Source of the DNA: Eutreptiella sp. 'Long Island Sound 2002'
Lineage: Eukaryota; Euglenozoa; Euglenophyceae; Eutreptiales; Eutreptiaceae
Assembly (NCBI GenBank): GCA_964036045.1
Contig: OZ038381.1
Coordinates: forward strand, 112,208,922 to 112,272,921
Reading direction: 5' to 3'
Length of the DNA: 64,000 nt
Of the stretch, positions 44,959-55,405 are shown piece by piece (positions within the stretch are counted from its first letter, which is position 1; each line of letters opens with the position of its first letter). The notes below the pieces were generated by a model. It was given only the letters and a program-made list of their open reading frames with translations. It was not told the DNA's origin and did not search any database. The translations under genes and the position numbers were made by a program.

Positions 44959-45503
44959 CTAACTCTCGGCCACTAGACAATGCACACCTGCTGCCAGGGC
45001 CACCAGTGCGGGCCAGCCTTGTTGGGGTTCGCCACGAGCAGCCCACATGCAACCCACACGGAGGGTTGATGAGTCGGGGCACATCGGTGCAATGTGGTTC
45101 CTCTTACCTAGCCCCCCCCCCCCCCCCCCCTCCGCGCTCATCTTTTCCTCACAGGTTGTGCATTGTATTACCCCGTGGTGCTTGCATAGCGGGGCCTCAT
45201 TGCAGGAAAAACAAACATTCCCTGTTGGGGCGCGCCCGCAACCACCCACCTCGCATTTCCGTTGGTTTGGGACAAATCCCGGGAGGGTTCTGCAAGGGCC
45301 CATGGGGAGGGGGGGGGGGGGGCGAAGATCGGGAATGTGGCCTCATTGTTCACCAAATGCGTGTCCGGAACCAAAAAAGCAAAGATGCGGGCATCACCAA
45401 GGCCGATATTGCCCCCCTCCCCTCCCCGCACACACACACACCTTGGTTGATGCAGCAGCTTTCTACTTTTGAATGAGAATGCGAATATCCGTGTCCAAAA
45501 CAA
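44959..45503 (-). CDS. Cysteine-rich zinc-binding domain protein (C-terminal part)
   Basis: In the frame starting at 45303, Cys17, Cys22, Cys31, Cys34, Cys40, His42/43, Cys48 and Cys51 form C-x4-C-x8-C-x2-C-x5-C-x-H-x5-C-x2-C (NVCFSCNEAPLCKHHGVIQC in the middle), an arrangement suited to two zinc ions. It is RING- or B-box-like in spacing but not assignable to a family. Upstream text in another frame (45340-45440, GGNIGLGDARIFAFLVPDTH) runs into a G/C run at 45309-45322, where a one-base length change would join it. Alternatively the CCCTTGCAG at about 45290 is an intron acceptor. It probably belongs to the minus-strand transposon gene set at 45.8-48.8 kb, or is a separate small gene. Confidence 0.5.
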
Positions 45504-45780
45504 CTATTTTGTCCGAAAAAGGCCTTTTTCAATGGGTTGGAATGGAGGATATGGTTTCAAACATTCGAAAAAAAAAACAGGTCCGTGCGAGAAAAAGACC
45601 ACTCCTTTTCTACACAATGGGTAGCCATGGTGGCCGTTTAATGCCCTATTCGTATCGTACCGTTCGCTTGTGTCTGCTACGACCCTTGCGAATGCGATTT
45701 TGGCCCAATTTTCGCGTACGGGCATGCACATCTTCACCATAACAAAGCAAGTCATCGTTGCATTGAACCATCCAAACGTA

Positions 45781-46812
45781 CTATGCTCGCTGGTTGCGCT
45801 CTGTCCGGCGTCTGAAACGTTGACTAAGGGTATGTACATAGTTGAGGTTACTAAAGGCCCTTTTCCGGGCCCGCCTGGCCAATTGTTGTACGGTCAACGG
45901 GCCTTGCTCACGCATGGAAATCTTCATGACCTCCCACCCCTCCGCACGGAGGCTGTCGTCTATGGTGTGGTTGTCAACGACAACCTGCACTCCTAGGCGC
46001 CCACGCAGAAGGCTTAGGCCCCCGCTGTTGCGCAACCCGCGCTTGAGCCTACGGTGGCTGCCTTCCATGGCGAAGCAGGAAAATTTGGAGAGGGTTCTCC
46101 GTTGGCAGGCAAAAAAGTACATGTGGTCAATCCACAAATGTGACCACAACAACTTGGGCCATTCAAAGAGTAGGTGGGCTTTACCCATCGCTAAACTACA
46201 TTCAGGTAATCTTCCTAGATCTGCCTCGGACAGCCAAGATGTCCGCCATGCATATATACACATCTTGGGAAAATTGTCCCACCACAGCCTACAAACATCC
46301 CCCCAGGGTCTCCCCCCCACCCGCTTGTTGTCCATTCCCCCCTCTTCACGGCACACGGCAATGAGTGCCTCCCACCTCCGCGTGCGCATGAATTGCACAG
46401 CCGCGGCACACTCCAACCTAACGTTGCCCTTCGCGTTGGCGCTGCCGTTGCCATTTGCCATCCTACCCTTGGTTACCGTCTTGGCTCCCACGCGGGCAAC
46501 ATCTAGGATCGGTTGGAAGAAATTGCGGACAACGACCGCCGCGGACTTGCCAGTGGCATCCGACACCGCATCCCTCATGCCGGAAATACCACAAATAGTT
46601 ACCCGCAGCACCCCGTGCAAGCCGTGGTCAGGAATGCGACATTTGGTTGGGATGTGTCTATACATGGCTCCCATGGGGAGCACAACCTCCCACCACCCGT
46701 CAATGGTGGCTTCCAAGCCGAAGTTGGCAAGGCAGTCTGCCCTATTGCGGCCGCAAACCCAACACAACATGGCTTGTGAAGCCTCGGCTTTAAAAATTTT
46801 GCAATTGGCCAT
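45781..46812 (-). CDS. Transposase-like protein, C-terminal 343 aa (element D)
   Basis: Longest convincing open frame in the window, starting ATG at 46812 but probably an internal exon of a longer gene. Residues 13-30 hold a Cys pair (LCWVCGRNRADC). The central part is basic and Trp-rich (RLWWDNFPKMCIYAW). At 225-290 is a conserved-looking block: LWIDHMYFFACQRRTLSKFS, then CFAMEGSHRRLKRGLRNSGG (Glu250), then GVQVVVDNHTIDDSLRAEGW. Glu followed by S/N-x-x-x-K and GG near the C-terminus is shared in outline with element A and recalls KDZ transposases; this is inference. The tail (residues 312-342) is strongly basic. No stop or frameshift within this frame. Confidence 0.6.
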   Translation of the reverse strand: MANCKIFKAEASQAMLCWVCGRNRADCLANFGLEATIDGWWEVVLPMGAMYRHIPTKCRIPDHGLHGVLRVTICGISGMRDAVSDATGKSAAVVVRNFFQPILDVARVGAKTVTKGRMANGNGSANAKGNVRLECAAAVQFMRTRRWEALIAVCREEGGMDNKRVGGRPWGDVCRLWWDNFPKMCIYAWRTSWLSEADLGRLPECSLAMGKAHLLFEWPKLLWSHLWIDHMYFFACQRRTLSKFSCFAMEGSHRRLKRGLRNSGGLSLLRGRLGVQVVVDNHTIDDSLRAEGWEVMKISMREQGPLTVQQLARRARKRAFSNLNYVHTLSQRFRRRTERNQRA

Positions 46813-46916
46813 TAAAATTTGTGCCTTGCCATCAGCACAGAGGAAAAAAGTGTTTCCTGGTCAGCACCGGACGTACTGGAAGTATCTTGGAAGACAACCT
46901 TACTAGCATCCCACAA

Positions 46917-47966
46917 CTATTGCTCGAAATCAACCTCTTGAGCAGCCGCGTACAAGGTCGTCCACTCCTCACTACCCTCCAGCAGCCACCAGCTTGCTAG
47001 TTGATCGGGGCTACTGGTTCCCCCGAGGGTGCAATGCACGTACGAAGCCTCGTGCCGCGGCGTGCCGTCAACTGCTAGTGGCATCCAATGCAGCCTTGGA
47101 TTGCCCGGTTGTTGGACGTGGGCAGGTTCGACCGGTCGGCAACGGTACGGGTGTTGCAACAGCGCCGGTAACGGGGAGAAGGCTCCGTATAGCTCCCTGT
47201 TATCCCCCGTCTTGGCTACAAATCCGTCCTGTGCGGGCTGCGCAATCTGCTGCATGGTGACCCACACGTCCTCCCAGGCTACCCCCTCCACTAGATGGGG
47301 TGTGAGGCACTGCGCCTCCGTCCTGCGCTGGTGCAGCGACCGGATGCGCCACACTGCGGCAACGGTCTTCTCCCACATGGATGGTGCGGTGGGCAGAGCA
47401 CCACTCCCCCCCCCCCCCCCCGTCTACCGGCGTGAGGACAATCTAGCCCCCGTCCGGGGGTCGCTTCACCGCTCCTAGTTCCCCCGAGACAACGTCCTAC
47501 AATGTCCTCAAGTGGCGGGCCCGGTGCTGCCTGGACTTGATATGGGCAAAGGCCTTCTTCCCCTTGTCGCCACTCCCACCTCCCATGACAAAAAACACTG
47601 ACAATGGGCAAAAAGCAATGCATGTCAATTCGTAAAGAAAGTCAGCCCCATTGACAAACACCGCACAACAAAAAAATTGTACAACCACCCCATGCGTTGG
47701 GAACCAGCATTATACACAAATACTGTACAAATTTGTCCCGGACCGATCGGCTGCGGGGGGCTAGGGGGGCTGGGGGGGGGCTCGAAGGCTGGGTTAGTGG
47801 CGGCCTCCAACAGGGCGTCCCCCGGGTACCGCCTCTCGACATCGTCATGGCTGTCCAACGCAGCTTGAAACCCCTGCACCACAGAGTCGAAGGTCGGCCC
47901 GTCCCTCTTGCAAAGCAGCAGGGACGCGGCGGCAGCCACTGTTGAGAGCCCCCGCTTCACCTTCAT
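46917..47966 (-). CDS. Upstream coding pieces of element D
   Basis: Frames 46917-47378 (153 aa; VEGVAWEDVWVTMQQIAQPA), 47497-47688 (ending GDKGKKAFAHIKSRQHRARH) and 47625-47966 (ALDSHDDVERRYPGDALLEA) read coherently on the minus strand. They are separated by phase changes at a C run (about 47407-47421) and at likely introns. They lie between the coiled-coil exon at 48 kb and the 343-aa exon, so are taken as internal parts of one gene. No domain recognised. Confidence 0.45.
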
Positions 47967-48830
47967 TGCTTGGGCCTTCTAGGCCTGGCTCCCCGCCATA
48001 AGGTACCTCGTACCGCCCCCCCCCCCCCCTGCCCCTGCCCCCCCCACCCTTCCATCTGCTCTACCTGCTGCTGCCCCCGGGCGCCCGCCTTCGGCTTGGA
48101 TTTGCGGGCCTGCGCCCGGAGATGGTTCCTGTCCCGCTCCGCCGCCGCTGCCCGCTGCTCCGCCGTTGTTGCCCGCCGCTCTGCCTCGTGCGCCCGCCAC
48201 TCTGCCTCTTGGAACTTGCCTCGCAGGTAGAGAACCTTGCCCTCCGCCGCCACCGCCCGCTTCTGCCACCAAGGCATGGCCCCCGCCTGCGCCGCCACCC
48301 AAGAGTCCACCTGGGCCTGCACTACCTGCCATTCAAAAGGAAGGTCAGAGTGGTCTGTCTGCAGCTCACCGGCAGGAAAGTAGTTATTGATGGCAATCAT
48401 GTCCATCTGCATGGGGCAGGGAACGAGGCCAGTGGTGGGGTAGATGGCAGAGAGGCGGAGCTTGGGTTTGCCCGCGGTGTGTGTGGCCATGATTCCGAAA
48501 AGGCTGTCCACGGTTGAACCGGCGGGAATGACCCGGACGGCCGGCAACCCCGGGGAGTCCACCTGCAACTCCCGAAAAAGGTGAGTGGCCCAATCTTTTT
48601 TCCCAAACCATCCCGCCCTTTCAGGTGTTCGCATGTCAACATGAATCAACTGGGGGGGAGTGGCCAACCCCTTCGCCTACCCACTACCTCTTCCACTGCC
48701 AGGCCCCCCATGTACGCGGCCTCCTCCAATGTGCCGCAGCGAAGCAAGATGCCCTGATAGTGGCCCAGGGTGACATCGGACGGGTCGAGAAGTGAGATTG
48801 ACCCAATCTGGGAAAGCAGACGCGACTATT
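47963..48830 (-). CDS. Element D N-terminal region with coiled coil
   Basis: The minus frame from about 48660 to 47963 contains MRTPERAGWFGKKDWATHLF, a central region, then a long Ala/Glu/Arg coiled coil (EWRAHEAERRATTAEQRAAA, about residues 155-190) and a basic end. An upstream exon at about 48807-48695 reads GSISLLDPSDVTLGHYQGIL and AAYMGGLAVEE; joining its GAG/GTAGTG donor to the CCCCCCCAG acceptor at 48652 keeps the frame across a 38-base intron, or the C run is a slippage site. The true start was not found. The frame's first in-frame start-like codon (TTG, 48667) lies in the putative intron, so it is not the real start. Confidence 0.5.
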
Positions 48831-49059
48831 GAGTAGACATTTTCACAAAGAAAGCGAAGGTGAGGTCTCAACAAAAGACATACGACAAGAACTGCATGCT
48901 CATGCAAAATTCAAAGGATATTTGCGCGAAGTTCGCGCGAAGTTCGCGCAAATGTGAATGCGGATACAAATGTGAATACGAGGTTGCGAATTCGAACGCG
49001 AATTCATTTTTTTGTGAGTTTAAGGTGCATTATGACCGATTCAAGCTAGAACTCACGTC
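48831..49059. other. AT-rich spacer with short direct words
   Basis: Contains GTTCGCGCGAAGTTCGCGC at about 48930 and an AT-rich segment. No gene recognised. Confidence 0.5.
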
Positions 49060-49380
49060 CTTTGAATTTTTCTGAATTTTTGGCGAAATAAGCATAGCAA
49101 ACGGGCACAAAGACAAGGCACCACGGGCAAAACGGGCAAGAAATCAACAAACTTAGCGTACACATTCTAAAGTTCCGTTCACATTGGGTACACACAAGTC
49201 CCCCATGCCCGCTGCCAACGGGGCAATCACCCATGGGCTAGGGACGCCGTCCTGTGTGCCCAATAGCACTCGCTCCACATTGTCATCCATTGGGATGTGC
49301 ATGTGGACGGCGCTGGAGACAGTCATAACATGGACACCCGCCCTGCCAAGAGCAACAGCAATGTCCCTCCCTTGATACAC
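49060..49380 (-). pseudogene. Fragment of an unknown protein with a decayed Cys-rich segment
   Basis: The minus frame 49153-49380 reads GRDIAVALGRAGVHVMTVSS then DNVERVLLGTQDGVPSPWVI and ends in a stop. Past the stop the text continues with SLCPFAMLISPKI, which matches SLCPFAVVSSPKI at about 50790-50750. So 49060-49200 and about 50750-50930 are diverged copies of the same sequence. The fragment abuts the CTAGAAC cluster at 49381. Confidence 0.4.
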
Positions 49381-49620
49381 ACTAGAACAGCCAAATTCGT
49401 TCTAGCCTAGTTGGCGCTAGAAGGCCAGAACGGAAGAAGGGGGGGGGGTTACCCTCCCCCGTGGGGGTAGGTGGTGGGTACTTTGAGGGTTGCAACTTGG
49501 AACCCCCTGTCCGTACTTGGGGGCCCATGGTTTCTTTTTCACAATTTTACTCCTTTCAACTGAGTTCGGAGTGGAAAAAATGTATCTTTAGCGGCTTTCC
49601 AGCGACGTTCCAGCGAGGGC

Positions 49621-49685
49621 CGCTAGAATTTGCTAAAATGTCGCTAGAACGCTTCGCTAGAACGACGCTAGAGCGATATATATTA
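49621..49685 (+). promoter_or_regulatory. CGCTAGAAC array plus TATA box
   Basis: CGCTAGAA at 49621, CGCTAGAAC at 49642 and 49655, CGCTAGAG at 49667, then GATATATATTAA (49677-49687) about 45 bases before the ATG. Four evenly placed copies of a 9-base word directly upstream of a TATA box look like binding sites for a transcription factor or transposase. Confidence 0.6.
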
Positions 49686-49725
49686 ATGCTTCGCCACCCC
49701 TAAAAGAGAAGCCGCCCCGGCTACC

Positions 49726-50311
49726 ATGGCCAGCCGTGGCCAACGACAGGGTCGCGATGCTCAACCCGACTCACAGAGGGCCACCCCCCCCCCCCCCGGT
49801 TAGGCCAGGTAGCCCTCCCCACACATGCCATAATTCACTTCGAGTGTCACTTGGCGGGCCGGGTCTGAGTCACCTGGTGGTATTTTAGCCCCATTAGCCC
49901 AATGAGTCCGATTAGCCCCCTTGCCCACCATCACCCCTTTCGCGAGTCACGACACGCACGCTAAGCCTCCTACGTTGTTGCATGTTGCAGGGGCACATCC
50001 CTGCTCCCGGCAGCCCCCTTCTCACCCCCGTGTCCCCTTCCTTCACAACTCCCTTGACCCCCCCTGATCCTTCCCTTGTGACCCCCCTCCCCCTTGTCGT
50101 CACCCCGGTCCCCCTCGTCATCCCCGTGATCCCCCTCCTCCAAGGCCCCCCGGAGCCGGGCCTCCGCCTCCTCCCAGGTGCGGAAGCGGAGCTCCCCCGC
50201 GACCCGGAAGGTGCCGCCATGTTTCTCGCTTTGCCTCTTCTTCCCCTTCTTCCCCTTCTCACCCTAGTCCCCTTGGTAAACGCTAGAAGACCCGATTTCG
50301 TCCTAGCCTAG
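49726..50311 (+). pseudogene. First-exon region of a transposon gene (Met-Ala-Ser-Arg-Gly start)
   Basis: Exon 1 reads MASRGQRQGRDAQPDSQRAT then a C run (49785-49798). A conserved acceptor ending GTTGCAG is followed by G(T/A)SLLPA-type text, as at 60306. Downstream the frame is Pro/Leu/Val-rich. It is homologous in position and sequence to 60033-60669. Function unknown. Confidence 0.45.
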
Positions 50312-50340
50312 AACTTCTAGCCTAGATGTTCTAGCCTAGC

Positions 50341-50957
50341 CTAGATCAATAGTAGAATGATACAATGGCCACCAAGAAGCGCCATGTCCTTCATATGTTC
50401 CCCAATGCATGCTTGCTTTTGCGCATAGTGCATTGTGCCATGGTCCATTCTCTCATGCTCACATATTTTGCATTTCTGTGCAATGATACGCCCCTCCACT
50501 TCCCCCCTTGCTCCCTCCACAACCGGTGGGGGGGAGTACGGAGGCGGCGTATGCCTCAACGGCGGCCTTGCATGCCTTGCCCGTGGTTTCGGTGGAAGTG
50601 GCTGTGTTCACATATTGGGCAGCGTTGTTGAATTACCGCCGTGCTAGCCTGTGAATCGCGAATGCAATGCGCACAGCAACGATAGCGCCAATATCAACGC
50701 AAATTTAGCAATTTTCGACGAATCTAAGCGGCGTCTGTAACGGCTCACATTCCATTTCCCGTGTTTCGAAGTGTCTTTAATTTTCGGCGAAGAAACCACG
50801 GCAAATGGGCACAAAGATACATCACCACAGGCAAAGCAGGTGAAAAAGGCGCATTGTGAGCGGGTTTGTTTAAAAGTGTGGTGCACAAAGGGTACATAGT
50901 GTGGGAATGTGGCTCGTCATGTCCGGCCCTCCAGTGCCACAAAGTCCAGGCGTACAC
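50341..50957 (-). pseudogene. Cys/His-rich fragments of an unknown protein
   Basis: The minus frame 50341-50559 includes QKCKICEHERMDHGTMHYAQ (a C-x2-C pair with nearby His). Further upstream, 50750-50930 encodes FFTCFACGDVSLCPFAVVSS, similar in spacing to CFSCNEAPLC of the zinc-binding protein at 45.2 kb and to the remnant at 49.1 kb. The fragments are likely decayed copies of a zinc-binding transposon gene. Confidence 0.35.
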
Positions 50958-52170
50958 TATAGGCTAACAAAGTGTTTCCTCGTGGTCATGCTTTGGGTAC
51001 GACAACTGGGGGTAAGTTCACTTCACAGTAGCCATTGTGGCAACCAAAATGTTGTGGAGTTTGGCTCATCCCCGGCATTTACAATGGAACTACATTGGCC
51101 ACCACCCGCAACACAGTGACAAGCATTTTTTCGATTTGGGCCCTCCCAACGTGGCTCATTCGCAGAGACCACCTGCCCCACTACACCTCAACCCCATCGA
51201 TTCCTGTTGGCACCGAAGATGGAGCTGAACCCTTGCATTGTATCCCACAACAAGAACAACGTTGCGTGCCAAGGCCACAACCATTGTTGACTCCCATCTG
51301 CAGGCGACAATATTGGCACTCCATCAGCTCAAGGCATTCGGACACGACTGCTAAACCCACCCCTTGAATGCCGTTGCAACTATTCGCATCAAGGGGGCCC
51401 CCTTACACACATACATCACCTGCACAACCTGCAATAGAGACAGAGAGAACCTCCACATTCCAATCGGTGGATGGTCACATTGATGGTGACATGAGTGTGT
51501 GTCGTAGGCGGCCGGATTTGCACGTGCGTAAAATGGCGCAGCTCCCAAAGGAGCACCACTCAAAAATGGGTGGTAAAAAGGCAATTTCAAACAATGCAAT
51601 TTTGTGGTTTACAACATACACTCCTAAAACAATGTCTTTTATCAAATACAATCGATTTTAGGGCATGCTGCGATGCACAGTAAGAATCCATTAACCCTAT
51701 TAGTTTTTGGAAGCTGCAGCACACAACTTGAGTAACAACCAATATTGCAATGATATCACAAGGCTCTTTTCAAACACCTTGTCAACGCCCAACCGGAAAA
51801 ATCAAGCACGGATACAAACGGGGAAACACATGCAAAAAGCTAGTTTCATTTTTTGCTTGTGTGCTACTAACGCACTGAACCTTAGTGTACACGAGATGAC
51901 ATCACACGATACTGGGTAACTGGAGCTAAGGTTGACTCTTCCTCCCTCGAAAAGTGAAGCAAACATGAGAGCCTACACCGGCCATACCAAAACTATTGCT
52001 AACAGGCATGAAAAAAATGGCGAGTTGAACATTTTGGAAGCTATAGGTCCCAAAAAATTTATAACTGCAAAAAAAAAGCGCCGGGTTGTGGTGCTGTGTG
52101 ACCCACTATGCGGCATAACGTTACATAATGAACAAACACAGGGAGTATGACCGAGACATAGAGACATAAA
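50958..52170. other. No gene recognised
   Basis: Contains several 60-110-residue frames (for example 51035-51367 plus) without motifs. The right part is AT-richer. Confidence 0.5.
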
Positions 52171-52190
52171 TTGTACCATCCCAAACACGC

Positions 52191-53510
52191 CTACTTCCCT
52201 TGGGGGGGGGGGGGGTGGCTTATTGCCTTGGCTACCGCCACCTTGCAATGGAAAGTGCAGAGGGGATCTTTGTTCATAGCATTTGTTGGTGGTTTCTTCG
52301 GGCCCTTGTCCTCACCATCCCTTGGGTTTGAAGTGGCCAGTCGCTTCTTCGAGGGTATAGCCTCTTCTGAACGCCGATTGACAAGGTACACACAGTCCAC
52401 CTCTTATAGATAGGCTACAAAGTACTCACAGAACTCACCTAGCAAACCCTCACAACCACTGAAACATGTTGCAACATAGGGGCTCTCAGGCATGCAGGAC
52501 GCAAGGTGTGCTAGCAAACTTACGAAAAATCTCAAAAGTAGCAACCACACTTCATCCTTAGACGCGCGCTTAGGTTGTGGAATGACCCCAAGGACACATA
52601 GTACACACCCGGTGACCGCCGGACCAAAGGTACTACTATGTGCACCCTAGTCACAGACAAAAGTGTGTTTGGGATTTTAACTCTGAGTTTATCCGGCACA
52701 AAGAAAGAAATGGTGCTCTCCTCAACCGTATAAACTGGATGTCCAATCGCCACATCATCCAATGGGGTCCTAATATATTGTGACCCCCGACGCTCCTTAG
52801 AGTTGCACAATTGGTTCACCACAACGTTAACATCGGCAGCCCTTCCTCCCATTGCAATACGGACCGGCTTGACAGCCAGCTTGTGGACCAATGGGTGGGT
52901 GTTCTGCAAATGTACTTTCATACACTCAATGAAGACATGGTTAAAGAAAACATGATTTGTGACAAAAGAGAACTATAGCTCGTAAATATTTTGACCTTGC
53001 ATTTTCAGCACCATTTTTGCTTATTGGATACACACCATTTGGTACTCCTTCAATGCAATTGAATAGAGGGTCACCTTGCCATTGATTAGGGGAATTTTCC
53101 TCAACCCTTGCTCCGTGACCATGTGCACCATCGTGCGGCTTGTTCAACCAAATCTTTGCTGCCCTCTCGCCATTAGATGCCGTGGCGACCTCCTCCTTGA
53201 CTCAACGCGCCAACACAAGGTGCAAGTTGGCCCACTCCTCATCTTCTCACAAGGGGGCCTTCGGCACCGTCTCCCACTGAGCATAGGGTCTTGAATACTC
53301 TAGGTCCACTTTCCTAGCGCCAATTTGGATGCCCATGGTGACTTGGCGAGTAGGTTGCGAACCTGTGGCATCTTGTGGAAATTCAGTGATGAGGAAGGGC
53401 ACTGTTGGTACTAGGGGTAGCGGTGCAATTTGACGACTAGGGGGCACGATGGCGCCCGAGTGTGGCAAAGTAGTGGCCCACCCGCTCATCCTTAAGGCGA
53501 GTAGTCCCAC
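52191..53510 (-). pseudogene. Minus-strand multi-piece gene, unknown protein
   Basis: Coherent minus-strand text runs from 53510 to 52191 in pieces: 53247-53510 (ATGSQPTRQVTMGIQIGARK); about 53150-52925, which includes GLRKIPLINGKVTLYSIALK; 52532-52921 (RIAMGGRAADVNVVVNQLCN then EESTISFFVPDKLRVKIPNT); and 52191-52400 (RRSEEAIPSKKRLATSNPRD, a basic Lys/Pro tail). The switches in frame may be introns or indels. It diverges from the plus-strand transposase at 53559, with only about 50 bases between the two starts, which suggests a bidirectional arrangement inside one element. Confidence 0.4.
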
Positions 53511-53558
53511 ATAAGTCCCGTAGTGCCTTAGACCATAGGGAAGTATCCTCCAACCGCC

Positions 53559-55405
53559 ATGTTTGAACTTGTGCTCAACATGAGGGCCCCCAAGTCCTCG
53601 TTGAGGACCCTCTGTGAGCTCTACACGCTCTGTAAGTTAGAGTAGCACCGCACCGTCCCCAGCGGCCCTGAGTTCCGTCCAATTTGCACCGAGTGTGACT
53701 TCCAAGCCCGTTGGAAGGAGTTCGTCGCCCCCGTAAAACCGGAACCCCCCTTCGCCACGGTGTTGCCCAAGGCCACCGGGATCTCATGGCTCTTCGTCGT
53801 ATGGGTCAAGTACATCCCCTCCCGTCCGGGCTTGGTGCGGTCAATCAACCGGTCCTTCCCGTTGACATTCATTGTCAGAGGGGATGTCGACCCCGTGGCC
53901 GGGACAATTGGACCCAACTAACCATTTCCTTGGCCAGCCGGGACCGCTTGGCCCGCTCCCCCGCGGGCCTTTGGGTGTCGAGCATGGCCAATTGCGATGA
54001 GGAGGCCATGGACACCCTTGGGACATTGTGGAAGAGCAATTGGGGGGTACTCCTCTCACCTAGTACCTTTCACTTGTTCTAGTTTTGTTCTAGTTAGCCT
54101 CGGACACCGCTCGCTAGAAGCTAGGCTACACTACACTAAAACGAAATGAACCACCCCCAATGTCTGGTGTGTACGTGATTCAAGACATCATCAACACGAG
54201 GCTCGTCCAATGGGGGGGCTCCAAAGAGGAGGCAAAGGGGATCCTCGGAGGGGTGGGCTTCCACCTTGGACATGCAGGGTGATCGGGCTGTCCACATGCC
54301 CCCAAATGGGCTCCATCTCCAACCAGGGGATATGGAACGCCCAAACGAAGACTTGGGAGGGTAGTGCTATCCTGCGGACCATGGAGGGTGATGGGGCCCT
54401 TGGCGAGCCTTCTTTAAAAGCCGCTAGTTGCAGTACGCAGCATATTTTGGGAATTGCCACATGCCTGGGTCGTCTTGTGCATTTTGCACGTGACGATGAC
54501 CAAAGGTGACTTTTTGGGGGAGTTTATCTACTAGGAGGTTAGGGGGGTCACCCCTTCGCTCCGTCAAGACCTGCAAGTCCACTTGTCAAATAGACTTGCA
54601 AGTTGGGGCGTTTACGGGTGAGCTTCCCCGAACGGGGAAGAAATGGCCAACTCTTTTTGGGCACGGCCGGATATTGCTACGTGCCTTGGCATCAGGCCGA
54701 GCTCGGCCAAGTGCAGAGCCATCGCGAACATCTGGGACTTGCTGTGGGCCCTGTATTGTACATATCACGGCCCTAATTCGTGGAACTGTGCCGCAGCGGC
54801 GAAGGATTTCGTCCGTCACGGTACTGTTGGTAGGGCATAATGGTATCTACAGAGCCTTGGGCATGATGTAAATGCCATGTTGCAGGTCATTTGGCCATTT
54901 GGGTCGGCCATGTTTTGCGATGACATTTCAGAAAGCAACAACCGCTTTCTGAAACATGGCCATAATGAGCACAGCAATCGGGGTGGGGGGCATGTCAAGT
55001 GGAGAGGATGTATGAGGTGTCGGGGCGTAATTGGTCGGCCATTCACAGGGAGCCCGGTGTGCAAGCACAATGTATGCCGTAGCTTTTTGCATACTTCGAT
55101 GTGTCATGGGTTGTGCACGGGGGGCCACGGTCGCAAGCTCCATGCTCGGGCATGGAGGCCACATGCAAGCTTCCTTTTGACAAACTCGTCATCATCTTGT
55201 CCGCCGATCCACAGCAAGCATGGAGCGCGCGGATCATGGAACAAGTATTTTGCTATGCGTTATAGCGGTGATCTAGGGAATCGTTCTACCGTTGATCTAG
55301 GTAGCGCGATTGGTTGCTAGAACGACGCTTAAACGCCGCTAGAGGAGTTGCCTAGAACGTCGCTAGAACGCTGCCACGCTTTTTGCTTAACACCGCCAAA
55401 CAGTC
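53559..55405 (+). pseudogene. Transposase-like copy C1 (homologous to element A and copy C2)
   Basis: Starts near ATG 53559 (Phe-Glu-Leu-Val-Leu, then RAPKSSLRTLCELYTL, with a stop in LYTLCKLE*). Then RPICTECDFQARWKEFVAPV, PLTFIVRGDVDPVAG (GDAYP degraded to GDVDP, phase change just after), a middle exon, WDLLWALYCTYHGPN, and SESNNRFLKHGHNEHSNRGG at 54928. Frame changes and stops show it is dead. It aligns with 58096-59965 over its whole length and with element A over the core blocks. A CTAGAAC cluster (55258-55370) closes it. Confidence 0.7.

Larger units (their letters stand above)
49381..50345 (+). mobile_element. Short CTAGAAC-bounded element end with promoter and first exons (965 bp)
   Basis: Left: CTAGAAC-AGCCAAATTC-GTTCTAG palindrome at 49382. 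Right: GCTAGAAG...CGTCCTAG with further GTTCTAG/CCTAGC words at 50282-50345. Inside are a second motif cluster, a TATA box, an ATG at 49726 (Met-Ala-Ser-Arg-Gly) and a probable second exon after CATGTTGCAG (acceptor at about 49989). The arrangement and sequence match 59.88-60.73 kb. The core transposase exons are absent, so it looks like an internally deleted derivative. Confidence 0.55.

Noticed and set aside
45842-46906. 354-aa plus-strand frame
   Set aside because: Antisense of the 343-aa minus frame with the patterned EGSHRRLKR block. The plus frame is Ser/Pro/Thr-rich low-information text.
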